From Paulinella micropora (Eukaryota; Cercozoa; Imbricatea; Euglyphida): a DNA stretch of 64,000 nucleotides. Both the position numbers and the translations under genes were made by a program. Under the pieces are notes generated by a model, which had not been told where the DNA came from, ran no database searches, and saw only the letters and a list, made by a program, of their open reading frames with translations. The stretch lies in contig BJOX01000135.1 of NCBI GenBank assembly GCA_009731375.1, positions 527,908 to 591,907 of the forward strand. The letters are read 5' to 3'. Below, piece after piece: positions 38,653 to 48,607 of this stretch (the stretch's first letter is position 1; the number at the start of each line of letters is the position of its first letter).

Positions 38653-39163
38653 GAGGACACACGCCTACTACCCTAGTGACTAACTCAGTGTGGCCACTAG
38701 TGCACTTGGCTGGTCACCGGGGTGGTAGACGGTGGGCCTCCCCCCTCCCCCTCTCCTCTGCCCTCTCCTCTGCCACTTCTTCTTCTTCTGCCTCTTTTTT
38801 TTGTTGGTGTGTGGTTCGAACGCGCCCGCCATATCTTATAGAATGTACTTTCTAGGTAAGGGCAGATTCGAACCACTCATTTTCACGGGAAGTTTTCCGC
38901 GAAAAAAAAAGCAGTGGTTCGAACGTGCCCGCCATATCTTATAGAGTGTACTTTCTAGGTAAGGTCAGATCCGAACCACCCACAAAAAAGAGGCGGAAGG
39001 GGCAAGAAGGGGGGGGGGGGCCACCCACCTACCACCCTAGTGACCAACTCAGTGTGGCACTGGTGCACTTGGCTGGTCACTAGGGTGGTAGGTGGCAGGA
39101 CTCCCCCCCCTTCTGCCTCTTTTTTTTTGGTGGTTCGAACGCGCCCGCCATATCTTATAGAGT
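37900..39163 (-). repeat. Right terminal inverted repeat of element 1
   Basis: Inverted counterpart of 1659-2508, with inner edge at about 37900 (GCAGAGCCAGACCCC). Hairpin units: type B at 37987-38063 and 38098-38173; type A at 38238-38303, 38345-38411, 38811-38876, 38914-38979 and a truncated one from 39131. G-rich inverted repeats with TGGTCAC/GTGACCA arms lie at about 38655-38735 and 39020-39110. Two 10-N gaps (37933-37942, 38417-38426) and a long poly-C/A/G run (38599-38650) show the region assembled poorly. Homology to other units stops at 39163. Confidence 0.9.
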
Positions 39164-39345
39164 AGTAGTATAGGGTCGCACTTCAGGACACTTTTTCAGT
39201 GCAGTTTCATCACAGAAACCACACTAAGAGCCGTTATTCATTATTTCCACTACCTATTTATAACAAACACAGACAGACAAAAGAAAGAAAAACGGCTACC
39301 TTTAAATAATTATTATTTAAAGAAATAAATAAAGACACATATAGG
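39164..39345. other. Left flank of element 2
   Basis: AT-rich sequence starting at the point where element 1 homology stops (AGTAGTATAGGGTCGC...). No gene. It leads into the first element 2 gene. No convincing matching inverted copy was found on the right. Confidence 0.4.
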
Positions 39346-39848
39346 ATGACAAACGAAGACACTCAGAGATTTAGAATGTCTAGAGGTTGTGTTATGGTAA
39401 AGAATAACGAAAAGAGACCAATAGTAAAAGTTCAATGGAGAGAAGGAGGAAAGGTTATATGTAAGAGTTTCTGTATCGGAAAGAAAAAATCAAAAGAGCA
39501 AGCATTGGAAGAAGCAAAGAAATATCACGAGGAAAATATAATACCTAAATACGAGGAATGGAAAATTAATTACGATAAAGAAACAAGAATAATCAAAAAA
39601 GAAAAGAAAAAAATTTGGAAGCATAAAGATTTTAAGTGTGGATGTGGTGCTGAAATACATAATGGAAACAAAACGCGACATATGAAGTCTCAGAAACATA
39701 TTTCGGCAGAAAAGAAAAACCTCCAGTTCCTCCAAGGCCAAGCAAAGAGTATATGGATAGAATAAAGAAGGATGACGATGATAGATGTAATATGTGCGGA
39801 TACATGGAACATAACTGCCACTGCGGTTGCGGGTATGGTAAGTATTGA
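39346..39848 (+). pseudogene. Basic protein with zinc-finger motif, probable frameshift near its end
   Basis: The first frame (to 39765) is Lys-rich, with VKVQWREGGKVICKSF resembling a small DNA-binding domain, then CGCGAEIHNGNKTRHMKSQKH, a C2H2-type finger. After about 39735 another frame reads PPRPSKEYMDRIKKDDDDR then CNMCGYMEHNCHCGCG to a TGA at 39846-39848, a coherent Cys-rich end. One indel would join them. DNA binding is inferred; otherwise unknown. Confidence 0.5.
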
Positions 39849-40013
39849 TAATCAAAAAGGTTTCTCTGCGGAAACCACTGAATTTCCATTTAAAGACAAG
39901 GAGGGTCCTTATATATAGGGGCACACACGAGGCCACGAGGGGACGACCGATTGAGGCAGACAAATATTTTAATTTTATAAAATTATATTTTCCTTGATAT
40001 ACTATTATCAAAC

Positions 40014-43000
40014 ATGGAGACACACACGTATAACGGCAAGGTCTACAGGTTGGATAGATTAAGGGAATATAAGATAAATTACGAAATCAAGTCTGTCAGG
40101 GGTCGGGATGTGCTATATATCAAACCGAAGGTAAGGGGGTATAAAAGATACACCGACAGCCCAAAACTACTTGAACCAACTAAGAGGTGCGGTGTATTTT
40201 CAGCACCATGCTATACCAATAGCACCACCTTTACCTACGATTGAAGAGAAAAAAGAGATGAAAGAAAATTACAGAGACTTGTTGCGGTATGGTAATTATG
40301 ATATCATAAGGGACGACAGCAAGGAACACGAACTAGGAATAAATGAAAGCCGATATGCGGTAAGGATTAACGGCAACTTCCGATCATTCACGATGCGCGA
40401 TGTGATAAGATTTATTGAGATTGTGTTGAACGACTTTGTAAAACGACAAGCACCCGAAGATAAGGTTAGCCTAGGTATTGAGTTTGTTGATTACTATGGA
40501 AAAGTATCAACAGGCTTACACAAAGTTAATCAAATCTCGGTTGAAAAAGTTTTAGAAAGATTGTCAGCAATATTTCAAAGCAACGAAAGTCTTTACATGG
40601 ATGAGAACGGAATAAACTTTGATAAATTAAAATTTGTATTGAAATCTGTTAAAATGCCGACGGGCGGGACAAGGCTACAGGTTTTGAACAAATTGGATAT
40701 TTACAGAAAGAAAGGAGTAATCTGTATTACAAACAGCGATAACTTATGCTTAGCACGAGCAATCGTTGTGGTAAAAGCAAAAATTGAAAAACACCAAAAA
40801 TTCTCGCAAATTATGCGAGGACGAAAGATACAGCAGGAAATGGCTGAGACTTTACACGATGAAGCGAAAGTCATTAAGGATGTGTGTGGGATACATGAAA
40901 TTAATACATTTGCTAATCACATTAAATACAATCTTGTTATTGTTGAATTTCCTGACAAAATCATTTATAAAACAGAACTACTTAATGCGAACGGAGAACG
41001 GCTGACTAACCTTTACATTCTAAAGACTGAGGGACATTACGATGCCATAACTAATATGAAGTCTATGATAGGAAAGGAAAACTTCTGCGAGTTGTGTCTA
41101 AGGGGATACCAAAAAAGACACGCCTGTGAACAAAAATGTAGTATCTGTGAAACCAACGGATGTAAGGGAATAAATGACAAGAGCCAGTGGAAAGAATGTG
41201 AGCAGTGTAATAGAAAGTTTCCAAACACTGAATGCTTTAATAATCATAGGACGACAAACTGCGATGTTAAAGCGAAATGTAAATCGTGCGGTCTTAATTA
41301 CAGAAAGAAGGATGAGCACAAATGCGGATATGCGAAATGCCGAAATTGCAAACTAGTGAAACCGCTTGAACACCAATGTGAAATAGTCCAAAAAGAAATC
41401 TTACCGCCGTCAGAGCAATACATATTCTTTGACTTTGAAGCGACACAGGACACAGGTGAGCACATTGCTAATCATGCTGAAAGCCAGTATTACGATGCAA
41501 AGGAACCGCCAGTAATTCACAAGAACATTCAAGATTTCTGTAATTGGGCTTTTGACACTAAACACAGCGGATTTACATTTATTGCGCACAATGCCCGTGG
41601 TTATGATTGTCAGTTTATTCTTAAGTGGTTGGTTGATAATGGACAAACTCCATTTGTAATCTATGAAGGTGGTAAGATTATGATGATGACACTTAAGAAG
41701 TATCGGTTTATAGACAGCCTAAGTTTTCTTACGATGCCATTGTCAGACTTTCCAAAGACATTCGGACTTACGGAACTTAAGAAAGGTTTCTTCCCGCACT
41801 TCTTCAATACGGCAAAAAATAGAAACTATGTCGGTGTAATGCCACATAAGAAACATTACGGCTACGACACGATGCGAGGAGATAAACGAAAAGAATTTCT
41901 TGAATGGTATGACGAACAAGTGAAAGCACATAACCACTTTGATATGGCGAAGGAAATCGGTGAGTATTGTCATTCAGATGTTGATATACTGAGAAAGGGT
42001 TGTATAGATTTTAGAAACCAGTTTCTAGAGTTTGGTATTGACCCTTTTCAATATACAACTATTGCGAGTTGTGTTATGGCTTTGTATCGTGCTAAGTTTA
42101 TGCCAGAGAATTCAATTGCGATATTGAAAGCGGAAAAGCAAAACAGGATGACTTCTAGGGCTTGTGTAGAATGGTTAGCATACAGAAGCAGGTTAGACAA
42201 AACCGATATTAAACACGCATTCAACGGAGGTGAAAAAATGTTTCAACTCGGGCAATCTCGTGTGTATGTAGATGGATGGGATGAGAAAAACAAAACCGCT
42301 TATGAGTTTTACGGGTGTCATTGGCACGGATGTGATAAGTGTTGGAATAGCAATGCTTTGAATGTGAAGAAGAATAAGACAATGGGCGAACTATACAAGG
42401 AAACAATGAGAAGAGAAAAACAACTTAACGAACAAGCAAAAGTAATAAGTGTCTGGGAGTGCGAATGGAGCCTGATGAAAACCAGTGAAAGACTGGCAGA
42501 GGATACAAACGAACGAATTACTGAACAAGAAGGACTAAACCCACGAGAGGCAATGTTTGGAGGTAGAGTGAATGCTTTGAAATTATATTGGAAATCACGA
42601 CATGATAATGAGTATGCGAAATATATTGACATATGCTCACTTTATCCGACCGTGATGTATTACGACCTTTATCCAAGCGGGCACCATATAATTATTAGAC
42701 CAAACAATGACTACGAAAGAAATGAAATGAAAAATAAAATTATAAACAGAGAATATTTTGGTGTGGCTAAGGTTAAGATGCTACCACCTAGAGGATTACT
42801 ACACCCAGTCTTACCGAAGGCAGACAGAGGAAAGATGATGTATTACTTATGCGATAAGTGCGGAATGACCGAGCAACACGGAGAATGTAAGCACACAGAT
42901 AAAGAATGAGCAATAACTGGCACATGGGCAACTCCAGAAATTTACAAGGCCTTAGACAAAGGGTATAAGTTGATAAAAGTATATGAAGTATGGCACTGGA

Positions 43001-43981
43001 AAGAACAAAGCAGTAGCCTATTCAAAGAATACATAAAGACATTCTTGAAAGTAAAACAAGAGTCCAGCGGATATCCCGCAGGATGTAATACGGAAGCAGA
43101 AAAACAAAATTACATAAACAGCATGGAAATCAAAATGGGTGTAAAGATGGACGAAGGACGGCGAGCAGTGGCTAAGTTGTGCTTGAACTCTTTATGGGGC
43201 AAGTTTGGACAGAAACAAAATAAAACACAGAACAAAATGATAAAGGATAAAGATACATTATACAAACTATTGAACGATAAATCAGTAGATAATATAAATA
43301 TTAACATAATTAACGACAAAATTGTAGAAGCCAGTTATGACTTAAAACAGGATGCGGTGAGCGACCCGATTAAAACAAATATTGTAGTTGCTTTATTTAC
43401 TACATGCCACGCGAGAATGAGACTTTACAATATGATGGACCAATTAGGTAATAGGATATTGTATCATGACACAGACAGCGTAATATATGCAACTAACAAA
43501 GAAATTAATGAGGCAGATGTAGAGACAGGAGATTTACTGGGAGATTGGACTGATGAATTGAAAGGAGCAAAAATAAAAACCTTTGTTGGAGGCGGGCCGA
43601 AATGTTATGGATACTTATTAGATAATGGTAAAGCCAGTATGAAAGTAAAAGGATTTAGTGTGAAACAAAAAAAGCATTGAATTTACCAAATATGTTAAGT
43701 GTAATAAGTTGCGGGCTAGGTATTACAAACACTGAATTATTTGAGAATGGTAAAAATGAACCGGCTGAATTGTTGGAGACTGATGAAGAATTACGGATTG
43801 CTAAGAGAATTGAGAAATCTGGAAAAGTAGTTATAATAGAAAACAACAAAATTACAAGAGATAAACAAAAGAAAAAATAACAAGCGAATACTTAGAAAAG
43901 ATATTTAGTTTTACATATACGAAAAGACAAGTTATCGGAATTGTAGAGAATGCGATTGAAACTAGACCTTTTGGATTTTAA
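40014..43981 (+). pseudogene. Protein-primed family B DNA polymerase (in-frame TGA, frameshifts)
   Basis: Replicates linear DNA from a terminal protein. The N-terminal frame starts at 40014 (TYNGKVYRLDRLREYK) and shifts near 40190. Exonuclease motifs FFDFEAT, HNARGYDCQFIL and YCHSDVDIL; polymerase motifs YIDICSLYPTVMYY, KLCLNSLWGKFGQ and YHDTDSVIY. A Cys-rich zinc region (CELCLRGYQKRHACEQKC) precedes the exonuclease. A TGA at 42907-42909 lies between the palm halves with the frame unchanged. Two frameshifts at A-runs (about 43665 and 43875) precede the end at 43981. The A-run shifts may be sequencing errors; the TGA is not in a homopolymer. Confidence 0.92.
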
Positions 43982-44046
43982 AAGATTTATGAACAAAATA
44001 TCAAATATCAAATAATTAATTTTTTCCATAAATTTTATATAGACCA

Positions 44047-44337
44047 ATGACCACCCTCACCAGACTATCTGAAAAATTTGGACGACTTTCAATTGAGAAG
44101 AATAAGGAACTCTTTTCAGTAAGAGATGTTCAACAAATGATTGACGAAGAAATTAAGGCAATTGAAAAAAGTAGAGAAGGCAAGCCAAAGGATACTTTTC
44201 CATTCGGTAAGTATAAAGGTAAGAAAATTCAAGATGCTGCTACCATTGACAAACCATATCTTGAATGGGTTATGAAACAGCCGTGGTTTGATAAATTTAC
44301 TGACATTAAAAGTGAAGTAAAAAAATATTTACAATAA
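44047..44337 (+). CDS. FGKYKGK-domain protein
   Basis: 96 residues, intact. The C-terminal half has FPFGKYKGKKIQDAA, then YLEWVMKQPWFDKF, a small domain found in phage and viral proteins, often next to nucleases (DUF3820-like, from memory). A TATATAGACCA sequence sits immediately before the ATG. The next gene carries a second, divergent copy. Confidence 0.55.
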   Translation: MTTLTRLSEKFGRLSIEKNKELFSVRDVQQMIDEEIKAIEKSREGKPKDTFPFGKYKGKKIQDAATIDKPYLEWVMKQPWFDKFTDIKSEVKKYLQ

Positions 44338-44365
44338 AAATTAATATTTATATTATATACAAATT

Positions 44366-44828
44366 ATGTCGGACCTCAACACCAAACAAGACTACTTGAA
44401 TGAAATTGAAAAATGGAACATTGACGGCGAAATAAAAAAGCCCACAATTAAATGGACTAAGCCAGACATTGTTTCTTTCTATGAACAATACAAGCAGAGA
44501 GACGATAATGTGAAAGTAGTTATACCACTTGAAGCCATAACAGATAAAGAAGAGAGCACTCCATTTAAGGCGACTGATTTGAAAGAGACTGGTATCACCG
44601 AAATCAAGTCTAATGTAGGTGAAGAAATAGCAAATGTTTCATGTACAGAAGAAGGATGTATATTAAGGAAAGGAAACAAGCAAAATGAAACCGATATTTT
44701 TCTTCAATATGGTAAGTATAAAAAAAATGAAAATTGAAGATGTCGCTAAGATTGACAAACCATGCCTTGAATATTTAATTCAACAACCTTATTTTAATAA
44801 CAAAGATGCGGTAAAAAAATATTTGTGA
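44366..44828 (+). pseudogene. Second FGKYKGK-domain protein, frameshifted at A-run
   Basis: The N-terminal frame (to 44737) has IKWTKPDIVSFYEQYKQ and a Cys motif (CTEEGC), then LQYGKYKK. An eight-A run at about 44719-44726 shifts the frame; the other frame continues IEDVAKIDKPCLEYLIQQPYF and ends KKYL at 44828, matching the previous gene's end. A homopolymer error could explain it. Confidence 0.55.
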
Positions 44829-44856
44829 TAATTTATTCTATTGTATTTTTTTTGCT

Positions 44857-46094
44857 TTACCAGTCTTCTATAAAATTAGCAATAATATTCACATTTCCAC
44901 CATTATTAGTAGTAGAAACCGATTTTTGTGTAAAAGTTAATACATCACTTGGAGACAGATAAATATCATAATTTCTTAGATTAATTTGTTGAGTTGAACT
45001 TGCATTAACATAAATTTTAAAAATCGTCGTTCCGTTGGCGATAGCAGTCGCTGTTGTGTCGGTATCAACTATTGAATATTTCGTATCTACATCCGCATAC
45101 ACTGCTCCAGTTAATGTTCCATTAATCACCATTCGCACTATATTCGTTTTTGTGTCTTCATTACTAATACTTATCAATGATGGATATACTAATGAATAAT
45201 TGTCTAAGTTAGCACCACCGCTATCATATTTTGCCTTATTTCTTATACTCAATATTGGTCTCTCTGTGGTGTTAGCGACTTCAGCACCCTCAATTGAATT
45301 CGTTATGCTGGTATTAATAGTATTTGAGCCCTCAATGAATAAACTAGCACTCGCTGTTTTAAGAATTTGTATTCCAGTCTTTGCATCATTTCTCATTACT
45401 GCTGTAGAGGGTAATGTCGTATTTCCAAGGCTTACTTCATCATTCGTATTAGCATACTTAATCATATGAACTAGTTGGAATTCACCAGTCTCTGGATTTT
45501 CAATTGAAAACTTAATAGCACCAAATCCAAGATACTGAAATTGAATTTGAAATACATTTCCTACGTTCCAATCTAAGTCTGGCATAGCCGAAGTTCCATC
45601 GCATGGGTCATCCCAGACTGCTTGGTCAATATATTCTACAGCATTTCTGCTACAATGTGCGATATTCATTCCTTCGGGATTTTTGTAAAAATAAAATCCA
45701 TCATTAAGGTCATTTCCTATTCCAATAAATGAATAGTAATCTTTTGTATCATCCGTTGTCCATAGAGCAGTAAAGCGGGCTAGGACACCCATTCCAGTTC
45801 TATATTTATTCTCCTTTTACTTACCAGTCTAGCATCTGCCGTAGCATCAGCAGTTGTTTTCAATTCAGCCATATTATTCAAAAATGACACAGACGATTTT
45901 GTTTCTGTTTTTGTCCATATCCTAGTATTAATTGTATATGGAAAGATTTCTTGTAATACTGGTGTTAATTGCGCAGTTGTTGTTTCGCCGAAGGCTGTCT
46001 TCATATTATCAATGCGGCCATCATATCCTACTTTTAGGTTGATGAACTCTCCTCTAGGATTTTCTGCGATTAAGTTTCTCTGATGAGTAGTCAT
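44857..46094 (-). pseudogene. YLGFG-family virion structural protein, frameshifted
   Basis: Homologue of element 1's gene at 11151-12332: LQEIFPYT, GVLARFTALW, DLNDGFYF, and QIQFQYLGFGAIKFSIE then VHMIKYA. The N-terminal frame (46094-45780) ends shortly after SKRR; the next frame resumes at about RTGMGVLARF. One indel near 45815 separates them. Same strand as the capsid gene. Role inferred as structural. Confidence 0.7.
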
Positions 46095-46149
46095 TCCTAT
46101 ATTGTATAAAAAAATTAAATGTCAAAAATTAATTATCGCATCAGTGGGG

Positions 46150-47655
46150 TTAAGACATAAGGATTTCAATTCCCTTCACAAGCACACTTCGCTGAAGAAT
46201 GGCAAAAGTGTAATGGTTAAGATTAGCACCCGCAGTAGTTGAGACAAATTCCCATCGCCGTTCAGTATCAAGGCTCAGACCACTCACCTCATACCCGTCA
46301 GTATCCTTATCACAAAGCGGGCGGTTGTTGTCCCAAGTATCAACATGAAACCAGTTGTAATGATACACATTTGAATTCAAAATGGCACTACCCTTCAAAT
46401 TATCCTTGAGGATCATATAGTCTTCATTATTTGAAGTGTTAATGTCAAATTGTTGAATACAACTTCCATCAAGTGTCGTGTAATATGTCTGAATTTTAGA
46501 CCCCTGAGCCTTTACGACTGGAGGCCCCGCCGCATAACCAGTAGGAAAGTTGCTATTATCAAAGGAAGTATTAGCACTCTCAGTGTTGTGAAAGACGGAT
46601 GTATAGATACGGCGAATTCTTTCACCCTGCGAGCGGTTCATTTTTACGACATAGTTCTGTTGAGATGTTGAAAGGTTCTGCTTCCAAGCAATGGGGTATT
46701 CAATCTTAAAAGGAAAGCCTTCACCCGCAATCTTCTGCTGGACACCTAGGATGACATTTGGGTCAGTCTCAACAGCAAGGAATAAATTTAGGTTTGAGAC
46801 GATAGCACCAGTGGCAGTAGCAGCAGCACCAGTGGAAATAGAACTCGCATCAGTGCCATAAAATGAAGTGCGGGCGGTGCTCTCCCATACAATCCGTATA
46901 TCCAAAATTTCGTTAAAACCGATAGTCTTATCCAGTTCAAAAATAGTTCCAAACAGCATACCCAAAGGAAACTTAACACTGATAACAGGGTCCGCACCAT
47001 TATCAGTTCCACCTTCAAAATACTTAGCCTCCTCGAAAGGAACATCAACAAGGCTATAGTCTCCAGCACTGCTATCAGCAAGAGCGGTATCATTATGACG
47101 ACGGGCATTCACACTTGGCACTTTGTAGTATAATTGAACAGCAGTTTTAAGATCGCCTATATTCGCCGCAGCAGTAATTGTTGCTCTATTTGCTACACTT
47201 CCTATCTCAACTTTTCCAGCATTACACTTTTGAAGCATAGCACCAGAATTACCTGTTTTCTTGTCATCATCATAAGCCCCGTGGTTTTCAAGTGCCATAA
47301 ATTTTTCATACTTAATTTCTGGTTTCCATATCACCTTAGTGTAATTACCCACATGCTGAAGATTACACAAATACTGCCCGCTTCGGCTTCGCAGTTCAAT
47401 AGTTTTAATCATAGACAGACAATCCATATAAATACGATTGAAGCGTCCAGCACCCGCACCAGTCGGAGCGTAAGTAAATCGCAACACCGACCTCGCAAGG
47501 TTCAAAGGACGGGTAGGAATTTCAAAGGTGCTTTCCATACCACCAGCAGTAGTAAGTGGGATAGTTTGCGACCCTTCTCGGTTGTTTAATTCATACTTAC
47601 CAGTGAGCAGTTCCTTAGTCTGATGGACTAGTTCTCCTCCGTATTGGACAGGCAT
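46150..47655 (-). CDS. Major capsid protein (double jelly-roll)
   Basis: 501 residues, intact. Begins YGGELVHQTKELLTGKYEL and IPLTTAGGMESTFEIP, then YMDCLSMIKTIELRSRSGQYL; later PLGMLFGTIFELDKTIGFNEI, ILDIRIVWEST, and NVYHYNWFHVDTWDN. Length and pattern fit PLV/Polinton double-jelly-roll capsid proteins. Only distantly like the element 1 capsid protein, so the two elements are different lineages. Confidence 0.8.
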   Translation of the reverse strand: MPVQYGGELVHQTKELLTGKYELNNREGSQTIPLTTAGGMESTFEIPTRPLNLARSVLRFTYAPTGAGAGRFNRIYMDCLSMIKTIELRSRSGQYLCNLQHVGNYTKVIWKPEIKYEKFMALENHGAYDDDKKTGNSGAMLQKCNAGKVEIGSVANRATITAAANIGDLKTAVQLYYKVPSVNARRHNDTALADSSAGDYSLVDVPFEEAKYFEGGTDNGADPVISVKFPLGMLFGTIFELDKTIGFNEILDIRIVWESTARTSFYGTDASSISTGAAATATGAIVSNLNLFLAVETDPNVILGVQQKIAGEGFPFKIEYPIAWKQNLSTSQQNYVVKMNRSQGERIRRIYTSVFHNTESANTSFDNSNFPTGYAAGPPVVKAQGSKIQTYYTTLDGSCIQQFDINTSNNEDYMILKDNLKGSAILNSNVYHYNWFHVDTWDNNRPLCDKDTDGYEVSGLSLDTERRWEFVSTTAGANLNHYTFAILQRSVLVKGIEILMS

Positions 47656-47771
47656 TTTTTGTTTTGTTTTTGAAGTAGTGTAAGTTGATTAATACACAAG
47701 AATATATTAGAAAGATTTTAAAAATCTTTCAGCAAAAATAAAAAATAAAAAAATAAATAATTCTAAAATAA

Positions 47772-48584
47772 TTATCGGGACTTTAACAAATTGAAAAATG
47801 ATGTAAATAAACTAAAATAATTAGTTTCACGATAAACCAATAAAGTCATAACAATACCCAAACCATTAAGATTAATTGCTTGGTCGTTTTCGTCCGTCAA
47901 ATAAAACCTGAATACATTATTCGAACTTGTGGATAATGTTTTCCCGTATTCACTACCAGAGCCGTCATAGATAACAGAGCCAAAAGGAATTTCGTTGGCT
48001 GTGTATATTTCTTGTAGCACGTGATTATCTCCTTCCCCAACTAAGTCCGATTGAAGGTATAAAGTTTTTTCTCCAGTTAGAATAATTACATTTGGCGACT
48101 TAATAAAATCATTAGCAAAGAAATATGTTGAATTTCTATCAAACCCCATAACCTCGTGGATACGAGTATCACCATCAAATATAAACCGCGGTTGAATACC
48201 TCCATTGTTTGAAACAGTGAACGTTAATTTTCCATCCTCTGGTTCTATGTTGGTATTATTACTGGATACCACATAGGTAAAGTCATTCGGACTTTCCGCG
48301 GTCAGCACCTCGGCTAGTTTATTTTTTAAGTTGTTCATTGTGTAGTTGCCCTCGGGTATCGTAATTAAAGCCTCATATCCGTCTTCGGATAATGTAAAAG
48401 TATTGTAAGGACTGGCAACAGAGTAATACGACTTCGGAATGTAAATGTGTAATATTTTGCAGTGTGTCGGATTGTCTAGTGATTTTAAGTCTATTTCGTG
48501 TGTAAAGTCGCTGTCTGTGCCAGTTATTCGGTTTTTGCTGTTGATATAGTAAATACCACTTGACCTACCCCCTTTATACTCCAT
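47772..48584 (-). CDS. Penton-like (minor capsid) protein
   Basis: 270 residues, intact. GIYYINSKNRITGTDSDFTHEI then ILHIYIPKSYYSV and ALITIPEGNYTMNNLKNKLAEVL, the penton signature also seen in element 1 at 10260-11102. A TATAATATATC motif directly precedes the start. Forms the capsid vertices together with the major capsid protein just upstream. Confidence 0.8.
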   Translation of the reverse strand: MEYKGGRSSGIYYINSKNRITGTDSDFTHEIDLKSLDNPTHCKILHIYIPKSYYSVASPYNTFTLSEDGYEALITIPEGNYTMNNLKNKLAEVLTAESPNDFTYVVSSNNTNIEPEDGKLTFTVSNNGGIQPRFIFDGDTRIHEVMGFDRNSTYFFANDFIKSPNVIILTGEKTLYLQSDLVGEGDNHVLQEIYTANEIPFGSVIYDGSGSEYGKTLSTSSNNVFRFYLTDENDQAINLNGLGIVMTLLVYRETNYFSLFTSFFNLLKSR

Positions 48585-48607
48585 GATATATTATACAAAA
48601 TAATATT

